From positions 1 through 19,779 of the forward strand of contig JBBINE010000016.1 in NCBI GenBank assembly GCA_037444025.1: a stretch of DNA of 19,779 nt. Direction: 5' to 3'. The notes beneath the pieces were generated by a model. It was not told the origin of the DNA. It saw only the letters and a program-made list of their open reading frames with translations, and made no database searches. A program made the position numbers and the translations under genes. Positions 14,361 to 19,779 of the stretch are shown here, one piece after another; the stretch's first letter is position 1; every line of letters begins with the position of its first letter. The DNA comes from JBBINE01 sp037444025 (GTDB lineage: Bacteria; Patescibacteriota; Minisyncoccia; UBA6257; HR35).

Positions 14361-15453
14361 TTTTTAAAAGAGCTTTTATTATTGACCCTTCTTTCTTATA
14401 ATCATTTATTAATTTTAAACAAGGTATATTATTTGTTTGAGCAATTTCTCTTAAATAATATATGTGTTCTTTTTCTTTTAAATCAACGACTTCTTCAACT
14501 GATCTTAAAATTTTTAAGCACTCTTTTTTAATTTTATCAGAACTAAAGGCATAAATAGCAGAATGCTTATGAAGTTTTGGATCTGGTGTTAACCTCTTTT
14601 TTTTAAGAGATTCATCTAAAATTATGCTTTTAATCAAAACAAATAAAGCTTCATATAAAAAGAAGGAATTACAAGTATCAAAAGCTTTAAATTCTATCCT
14701 CCCTCTTTCCTTGTCTGTTCTCGCTTTTTGAGTTAATGAAGGGAAAGATTTTATCATATTTTTTTCATCCTTTAGAAATACCATACAAACTGGTCTTCTT
14801 CCTGTTCTTATATAAGTCCTATAGGAATAACCTTTCCAGGGTTTACCATCATTAAAAGGCGAAGAAAAACTAAAAGGAACTATAAAAGGACTATAATATG
14901 TTAACTTTTTGCCAATATCAATTAATTTCTTATCATCGAAATCTTCACAGGATACATTAATATCAGGACCAAAAGTTAAATTTGCTATATGAGCTGTTAT
15001 TGCTTCTGGAGATTCTTGCCTTCTCATCTTTATTTCATATTTATTTAATTTAGGTTTAAATTCTGATTTAAAAGGATTAAAACTTATACAAACTGGGAAA
15101 AAATTATTTTGAATTAAATATTTTTTCAACATACGATAATCCTTTTTCAATTCATTTAAAGCTACATCTATACTATCATAAAAATTTGTTCTTATCTCAT
15201 ATCCCTTAACTAAACATTCTCTAAAATTACCTTTAACATCATATCTTTCATATCCTTCTACATACCATCTTTTTTCTTTTATTTTTAAATCACCAACTCT
15301 CAAATTAGGATAATCTTTTTTATATTTAGGAAGTTTATTTACAATCTTTTGAAGTTCATCGAATTTAGTATTTTTAAAATCAACAAAAAGCCATTTTTCC
15401 TTTTTCAATCTTAATAAAGCTACTTCTTGTTCTATCCCAAAGTTAAATTTCAT
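14341..15453 (-). CDS. GCS2-family glutamate-cysteine ligase-like protein
   Basis: 370 residues of the glutamate-cysteine ligase 2 (YbdK/GshA-like) family of ATP-dependent carboxylate-amine ligases. Seen: the opening strand with metal-binding glutamates (FGIEQE, 5-10), KGYEIRTN (83-90), the PVCISFNPF segment, AITAHIANLTFGPDINVS, the arginine-rich SYRTYIRTGRRPVCMVF, and GRIEFKAFDTCNSFF near the C-terminal third. Such enzymes join glutamate or another amino acid through its gamma-carboxylate to an amine. Cysteine as partner cannot be assumed, and no glutathione synthetase is in the window. The gene ends at TGA 14343-14341 inside the start of the FAD oxidoreductase gene. TTTAAT lies 7 nt before the ATG and no Shine-Dalgarno is seen. 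Confidence 0.78.
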   Translation of the reverse strand: MKFNFGIEQEVALLRLKKEKWLFVDFKNTKFDELQKIVNKLPKYKKDYPNLRVGDLKIKEKRWYVEGYERYDVKGNFRECLVKGYEIRTNFYDSIDVALNELKKDYRMLKKYLIQNNFFPVCISFNPFKSEFKPKLNKYEIKMRRQESPEAITAHIANLTFGPDINVSCEDFDDKKLIDIGKKLTYYSPFIVPFSFSSPFNDGKPWKGYSYRTYIRTGRRPVCMVFLKDEKNMIKSFPSLTQKARTDKERGRIEFKAFDTCNSFFLYEALFVLIKSIILDESLKKKRLTPDPKLHKHSAIYAFSSDKIKKECLKILRSVEEVVDLKEKEHIYYLREIAQTNNIPCLKLINDYKKEGSIIKALLKNENLQI

Positions 15454-15557
15454 TTATTTAATTAAATTAAAAACTTTGATATAACATAATTTTCTATTTT
15501 GACAGTTATTGTAATTAATGTAAAGTAAGTTGCCATATATTAACGACTTTATAATCT

Positions 15558-16922
15558 TCAAAAATCGTCTTTTAAATAGTATTTTTTAATTAAACCTATT
15601 TTTTCTTTATGATTAACTATCGGTTTGTAATATTTTAAATTATATTTTATTGGATCTAATAACATATATGGAGGATAATCTTTTAATTCTGGTATGTATT
15701 TCTTTATATATTTAGCTTCAGGATCAAATTTTTTTGCTTGCAAAACCGGATTAAATATTCTTAAAGGTTTTGGATCTGGGCCAACAGAAGATGCCCATTG
15801 CCAATTACCTAAATTTACAATTTCGTCATAATCTAAAAGATAATAACTAAAAAATTTTTCTCCTAATCTCCAATCTAAAAGTAAATCCTTACACCAAAAA
15901 GATGCGAAAATCATTCTTGCTCTATTATACATCCAATTTTCTGTCTTAAGTTGGATAACAGCAGCATCAATAATTGGATAGCCAGTTTTTGCTTCTGTGA
16001 TTGCTTTATAAAATTTTTCATCATTTTCCCATTTGATGTTTCTTCTTTTTTCTTGAAATTCTAAATCTTTAAACTCAGGAAAATTAAATTTTATATGATA
16101 CCAAAACTCCCTCCATGCTAATTCTTTTAAAAACTGAGAATCGAAAGATGTTTTATCTTTGACTAAACAAAAAAGTTTTCTTAAAGAAATTGCGCCAAAT
16201 TTTATAAAAGGAGATAATTTAGATGTGCCATCTAAATCAAGTCTATTTCTAGTTTTTTCATAATTTAAAAAATCGAAATTTTTGATTCTTTCTTCAAGTA
16301 ATTTATAGCTCCAAAATTTATTTTTTTCATATTTTATATTTTTGATTACTTCTGAAAGAAGATTTTTACTAAGTTTCTCTCTTACTTCATCGGAAAGCAA
16401 TATTTTTTTGTTTTTATTAATTTCACAAATATCTAAATCTAAATTTTTAATCCATTCTTTATAAAAATGAAAATAAACTTTTTTATAACCTATTTTGTCT
16501 ATTTTTCCTATAAAAGAATCTTGAATGCTTATAAAATTCACATCATACTTTGAACATATTTTTTTTACCAAATTATCTAAATTTTCTCCAAAATAACCGT
16601 TTGCCCGATTTGTTATTACCGAATCTACATTTAAAGTTTTTATTAATCTTTCAAATATATTTTCTGGATCACCATAAAAACAAAAAAGTCTAGAACATAT
16701 TTCAGACAATTCTTTATCTAAATTATTAAGTAAATCTATTATGAAATCTAATCTACTATCAAAAGCTTTTAATTTCTTAAGTAAGTCTTCTATAAAAATA
16801 AAAATTGGGATTATTTCTCTAGAGTTCTGGTAAGCATAAAAAAATCCTCTATTATCATCTATTCGTAAATCTCTTTTAAACCAAAAAATAGATCTTTTAA
16901 ATTTCAAATGGCGTATTTTCAT
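15558..16922 (-). CDS. phrB: Deoxyribodipyrimidine photo-lyase (class I CPD photolyase)
   Basis: 454-residue flavoprotein that repairs UV-induced cyclobutane pyrimidine dimers in DNA with blue light. The N-terminal antenna-domain motif WFKRDLRIDDN is at 14-24. The FAD-binding C-terminal half has KLSPFIKFGAISLR (235-248), ELAWREFWYHI (267-277), TGYPIIDAAVIQL (313-325), NWMYNRARMIFASFWCKDLLLDW (329-351) and NWQWASSVGPDPKPLRIFNP (373-392). The tryptophans W298, W351 and W374 have the same spacing (53 and 23 residues) as the electron-transfer triad of the E. coli enzyme (W306, W359, W382), so photoreduction should work. It lies 18 bp after the sugar dehydrogenase gene on the same strand, possibly in the same operon. 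TAATAT lies 5 nt before the ATG and no Shine-Dalgarno is seen. Confidence 0.95.
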   Translation of the reverse strand: MKIRHLKFKRSIFWFKRDLRIDDNRGFFYAYQNSREIIPIFIFIEDLLKKLKAFDSRLDFIIDLLNNLDKELSEICSRLFCFYGDPENIFERLIKTLNVDSVITNRANGYFGENLDNLVKKICSKYDVNFISIQDSFIGKIDKIGYKKVYFHFYKEWIKNLDLDICEINKNKKILLSDEVREKLSKNLLSEVIKNIKYEKNKFWSYKLLEERIKNFDFLNYEKTRNRLDLDGTSKLSPFIKFGAISLRKLFCLVKDKTSFDSQFLKELAWREFWYHIKFNFPEFKDLEFQEKRRNIKWENDEKFYKAITEAKTGYPIIDAAVIQLKTENWMYNRARMIFASFWCKDLLLDWRLGEKFFSYYLLDYDEIVNLGNWQWASSVGPDPKPLRIFNPVLQAKKFDPEAKYIKKYIPELKDYPPYMLLDPIKYNLKYYKPIVNHKEKIGLIKKYYLKDDF

Positions 16923-16940
16923 AAGAAATATTACTATTAA

Positions 16941-18518
16941 TTATTCAAATTTTATTTGAACCTCGTAAATTTTTTGATTTGTGAAATGACCAGAAGGATT
17001 TGAGCTTAACATTTTAAGAATACCTGATTTTAAAGTTGTTGTATTAAATTGAACTTCACCTTCAAAAGGAACAAATTCTTTCGTCATCCAATCAGATTTT
17101 GCTCTCATTATTCCTTTCCCCAAAAGATTTTCGTTTTCATCATAAAGTTCAGCAGTAAACTCTGCTTCAAAAAACCAATCACCTTTGGCTTGCCCTTGAA
17201 CTTTTAAGGGATTAGATATAACAGAATTTTCTTTAGGTCCAAAAACTTCTATCCCCTCATCTTTTTTCAACTTGCGGACGTCGTACGTCTGCACATTGTT
17301 GCTGTTTTTTGTGTATAAAACTTTGTAGATTATTCCTGTTTTGTCATCTGAAATGTAAATTATCCCGCCTGGTTTTATTAAAATGTCAACAGGTCTTCCG
17401 AGCGCTTTTCCATTTTGTAACCATCCAGTTATAAAATCTTCTTCTCCTAAATATTTTCCTTCTGAATCTAAAATATATCTTACAATCTTGTAACCTGTTG
17501 GAGTGCTTCTATTCCAAGATCCATGATAGGCAACTAAAAGATTATACCAATACTCCTCAGGCCATCCTTCTTCAGGAAAGAAGGCAAGTCCTAATGGAGC
17601 AGAATGTGCAGGAATATCAATATAAGAAGGGGTTTCGAAAGGTACACTGCATGGTGCTCTTACATAAACTTTCTCTCCTCTATCAAAATCAGTATCATGG
17701 ATATTTTTCCCATAACATAAAGGCCATCCGTAATTTTTATTTTCTTCAATAATATTTATCTCGTCAGGTGGTAAATCATCTCCAAGCCAATCTCTTCCCA
17801 TTTCTGTTGCCCAAACCTTGCCTGTTACTGGATGAATTGTCATAAAAACAGAATTTCTTAATCCTCGAGCATAAATCTTACTTTCACCTGTTTTCACATC
17901 ATAAACTAGAATTGTTCCATTTCTTTCATCTTTTTCAAAACAAACATCGCAAGTTGAACCTACTGAAATTAAAAGTTTATTTTCATTAGGATAAGGTAAG
18001 AAAAGAAGTGTTCTTGTAAAATGTCTTCCTCCTTTTGGTAAATCTAATAATTTTTTAGGATTTTCTGGTTTATAAATTTTTTCATTGTTATCATAAACAA
18101 GATTGTATTCAACTAATTTTTCTGTTTCAGCAACATAAAGTTTACATTTCTCATTTTCGCATTTAACCTCCATTCCATGAGGATTTTGAAGTCCTGAAAG
18201 CAAAGTTATAATTTTATCTGCTCTCCCATCACTATTTAAATCAGGTAAAGAAACAATTTTTCCTGCTCTAGTTAAACTTACAATTAAATTTCCAGAAGGA
18301 TCTTCTTTAATAACTCTTGGGCCTTCTAAACCTTTTGCAAAAATTTGGATAACAAAACCTTCTGACAATTTCAAAAAAGAAAGCTCTGAATCAGAAACAA
18401 TTTGTTTTTGAGAGGGCAAAAAGACAGGTCTTATTCCTTTATAAATAGGATAAAATTTATAAAAAGCAAAAACTAAAAAAATTAAAATTAAAATTAAAAT
18501 ATTTCGAATCTTTTTCAT
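16941..18518 (-). CDS. Membrane-anchored PQQ-type sugar dehydrogenase with C-terminal Gmad2-like domain
   Basis: 525 residues. A single N-terminal hydrophobic helix (5-22) exports and probably anchors it. Residues about 50-402 form a six-bladed propeller of the soluble glucose/sorbosone dehydrogenase type: EGPRVIKEDPSGNLIVS, NPHGMEV (H114), ARGLRNSVFM, GWP (264-266), AHSAPLGLAFFPEEGWPEEYW, YHGSWNRS (331-338) and LGRPVDI. Enzymes of this fold oxidise sugars with PQQ, but no PQQ genes are seen, so the cofactor and substrate are open. Residues about 425-520 form a Gmad2/Ig-like module (IEVFGPKENSVISNPLKVQG to HFTNQKIYEVQIKF), as in bacterial surface proteins. The linker between them (406-416) contains a G/C-rich palindromic insert. 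It lies 9 bp downstream of the EamA gene. Confidence 0.85.
   Translation of the reverse strand: MKKIRNILILILIFLVFAFYKFYPIYKGIRPVFLPSQKQIVSDSELSFLKLSEGFVIQIFAKGLEGPRVIKEDPSGNLIVSLTRAGKIVSLPDLNSDGRADKIITLLSGLQNPHGMEVKCENEKCKLYVAETEKLVEYNLVYDNNEKIYKPENPKKLLDLPKGGRHFTRTLLFLPYPNENKLLISVGSTCDVCFEKDERNGTILVYDVKTGESKIYARGLRNSVFMTIHPVTGKVWATEMGRDWLGDDLPPDEINIIEENKNYGWPLCYGKNIHDTDFDRGEKVYVRAPCSVPFETPSYIDIPAHSAPLGLAFFPEEGWPEEYWYNLLVAYHGSWNRSTPTGYKIVRYILDSEGKYLGEEDFITGWLQNGKALGRPVDILIKPGGIIYISDDKTGIIYKVLYTKNSNNVQTYDVRKLKKDEGIEVFGPKENSVISNPLKVQGQAKGDWFFEAEFTAELYDENENLLGKGIMRAKSDWMTKEFVPFEGEVQFNTTTLKSGILKMLSSNPSGHFTNQKIYEVQIKFE
17268..17301. repeat. G/C-rich palindrome inside the interdomain linker of the sugar dehydrogenase
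   Basis: Arms TGCGGACGT (17273-17281) and ACGTCTGCA (17285-17293) form a near-perfect inverted repeat (one G-T wobble) around CGT. An outer CAAC (17268-17271) / GTTG (17298-17301) pair lies beyond it. On the coding strand nine codons in a row end in G or C (GTG CAG ACG TAC GAC GTC CGC AAG TTG), in a gene that otherwise strongly prefers A/T. It reads VQTYDVRKL in frame between two domains. Confidence 0.75.
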
Positions 18519-18527
18519 TTAAGAGTT

Positions 18528-18950
18528 TTATTTCAAAGTTATCAATATTGCACCTAAAACCATTAGAAACATTCCTAAAATAACTTTTAATGTTAAACTT
18601 TCTCCTAAAAACAATGCTGCTAAAAGAATAACAAAAACTAAACTTAATCTATCAATAACTGCGACTTGACTTGCAGGACCAATTTTTAAAGCAAAAAAAT
18701 AAAAAAGCCAAGAAAGAGCACCAGCAATTCCTGCTAAAACAATTAAAATCCAATCCTTAGAGCTCAAAGAACCTAATGAAAATCCTTGAAACTTCTTTAA
18801 TGCCAAACTTATAGAAATCAAAAACAAAGCCATTATTACAGATCTTATAGTAGTAGCTAAAGTAGAGTCAACATTTTTCAATCCAAGCTTACCAAAAATA
18901 GCAACTAAAGCCGCTGTTATTGCTGAAAAAAAAGCATAAATTATCCACAT
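18528..18950 (-). CDS. Half-size EamA/DMT-superfamily transporter
   Basis: 140 residues with about five hydrophobic helices (roughly 2-20, 33-51, 66-88, 94-113, 119-138), that is, one EamA repeat where the common transporters have two. The C-terminal sequence (SWLFYFFALKIGPASQVAVIDRLSLVFVILLAALFLGE) is typical EamA: glycine after the fourth helix, LGE before the last. Single-repeat members work as dimers; substrates range from metabolites to drugs and cannot be predicted. It starts 15 bp after the tatD stop and ends 9 bp before the sugar dehydrogenase start, so it lies in the middle of a same-strand operon. No Shine-Dalgarno is seen. Confidence 0.88.
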   Translation of the reverse strand: MWIIYAFFSAITAALVAIFGKLGLKNVDSTLATTIRSVIMALFLISISLALKKFQGFSLGSLSSKDWILIVLAGIAGALSWLFYFFALKIGPASQVAVIDRLSLVFVILLAALFLGESLTLKVILGMFLMVLGAILITLK

Positions 18951-18965
18951 TAATAATATTTTAAA

Positions 18966-19721
18966 CTAAAAAATCTTATTGAAATTGTCTTTAATTTTGT
19001 TAGTTAAATCAATCATCTCTATGTTTTTAATTTTAGTTGTAGTTTCATAAATAATTTTTACATTTGTTGGAACATTTATTTTTCCTCTAAAAGGCTCTGG
19101 AGATAAATAAGGAGAATCAGTTTCTAAAAATATTCTATCTATAGGAGTAAATTTTAAAGCCTCTCTCGATTCATTATTCTTTTTAAATGTTATCGTTCCT
19201 GAAAAAGAAAGATAAAATCCTTCATCCAAAAATTTTTTAGCAATCTCTCTATCTTCAGAAAAAGAATGAATAATCTTTGCTTTCAAATTAGGAAAATTTT
19301 TTGTTATAGAAATCATATCTTCTAATGAATCTCTATTATGTAATATGACAGGCAAATTATATTTTTGAGCTAAATTCAACTGAATTTCTAAAGCTTTGAT
19401 CTGTTTTTCTTTAAAATCTAAATCATAAAAATAATCAAGCCCAATCTCGCTAAAAGCTACAAATTTATAATTTCTCAAATAAAACTCTAATTTATCTTCT
19501 AATTCATCTAAGTTTATATTTTTTACATTATGAGGATGAACACTAATCGCAGGCAAAACAAAATCATAATTTTTGCTTATATCTAAAACCTTCTCAATTG
19601 ACTCAAAATTCACACTCGGACAAACAATTAAAGAAACTCCATTTTCCCTTGCTTCCTTTAAAACCCTATCTAAATCAAAAAATAATTTTTCATCATCCAA
19701 ATGAGCATGAAGATCGATCAT
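18966..19721 (-). CDS. tatD: TatD-family metal-dependent hydrolase (DNase)
   Basis: 251-residue TIM-barrel hydrolase of normal length. All metal ligands are visible: H5 and H7 in IDLHAHLDD, E92 in AFSEIGLDYF, H128 in VILHNRD, H152 in IIHSFS and D202 in FLETDSPYLSPEPFRGKINVP. The last of these is the family C-terminal signature. TatD proteins act as 3'-5' exonucleases or deoxyribonucleases in DNA repair and turnover, with a cytoplasmic location. The start ATG at 19721 has a weak AGGA just upstream. It is the first complete gene of the long minus-strand run; the end of a preceding gene may lie in the last 50 bp of the window. Confidence 0.94.
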   Translation of the reverse strand: MIDLHAHLDDEKLFFDLDRVLKEARENGVSLIVCPSVNFESIEKVLDISKNYDFVLPAISVHPHNVKNINLDELEDKLEFYLRNYKFVAFSEIGLDYFYDLDFKEKQIKALEIQLNLAQKYNLPVILHNRDSLEDMISITKNFPNLKAKIIHSFSEDREIAKKFLDEGFYLSFSGTITFKKNNESREALKFTPIDRIFLETDSPYLSPEPFRGKINVPTNVKIIYETTTKIKNIEMIDLTNKIKDNFNKIF

Positions 19722-19738
19722 TTTCCTAAAATTTTAAT

Positions 19739-19778
19739 TCAAAATTCTAAAAATTGCTTCCATCTTTCGCTTAAAAAT
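19739..19778 (-). CDS. Possible 3' end of an upstream gene (partial)
   Basis: On the minus strand the window edge gives a frame reading FLSERWKQFLEF, then TGA, 17 nt before the tatD start. A second frame (IFKRKMEAIFRILN, then TAA) is also open. The first looks more like the helical end of a real protein, but twelve residues do not allow identification. Confidence 0.25.
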   Translation of the reverse strand, partial: FLSERWKQFLEF

Positions 19779-19779
19779 A

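Noticed and set aside
15499..15526. Plus-strand TTGACA-16-TAAAGT promoter-like sequence
   Set aside because: No plus-strand gene follows it (the next is outside the window), and the -10 match is poor. It lies in the A/T-rich gap upstream of the GCS2 gene and is likely chance.
1..19779. CRISPR arrays, rRNA genes, insertion sequences with terminal repeats
   Set aside because: No regularly spaced repeats, no rRNA-like conserved segments and no transposase gene were seen on either strand.

Overview
The window is AT-rich bacterial DNA. Its genes are short and tightly packed, and most reading frames lack a Shine-Dalgarno sequence. The gene set points to a small-genome bacterium of the Candidate Phyla Radiation (Patescibacteria): UppP, secreted proteins with KNH-like and Gmad2-like Ig modules, a half-size EamA transporter, a PCC-domain protein, TatD, and a 'SCEGH' conserved hypothetical. 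This placement is an inference; no rRNA or other decisive marker is present. TAA, TAG and TGA all end otherwise intact genes, so the standard bacterial code fits. Ten N bases at 6353-6362 mark an assembly gap.

Left part (1-5,760). A frameshifted end of a DsbA-type thioredoxin-fold protein is followed by UppP (plus strand). UppP converges on a two-gene minus-strand operon: a Tat-signal protein with faint lysozyme-like motifs, then a HEAT-repeat protein with a C-terminal nucleotidyltransferase domain. Just upstream of the operon is a compact promoter - structured RNA - intrinsic terminator unit of about 70 nt, the most interesting non-coding signal here. A cupin gene with a damaged start and a 54-residue unknown protein follow.

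Middle (5,760-9,540). A secreted Ig-module protein interrupted by the gap is followed by tRNA-Ala(CGC). Next comes a decayed segment holding a SIMPL (DUF541) pseudogene and the C-terminal remnant of a large serine recombinase. The recombinase frame runs into the antisense of tRNA-Asn(GTT), which is the footprint of an old integration at a tRNA gene.

Right part (9,540-19,779). A macro-domain protein and a secreted GH3 enzyme diverge. After them a long run of minus-strand genes holds, in order of transcription: TatD, EamA, a membrane-anchored PQQ-type sugar dehydrogenase with a Gmad2-like domain, CPD photolyase, a GCS2-family ligase overlapping an FAD oxidoreductase, a PCC-domain protein, the SCEGH protein, RpiB and Rpe. 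RpiB and Rpe supply two steps of the non-oxidative pentose phosphate pathway; photolyase implies at least occasional light exposure. Several gene starts have a -10-like hexamer exactly 6 nt before the ATG, suggesting leaderless mRNAs.
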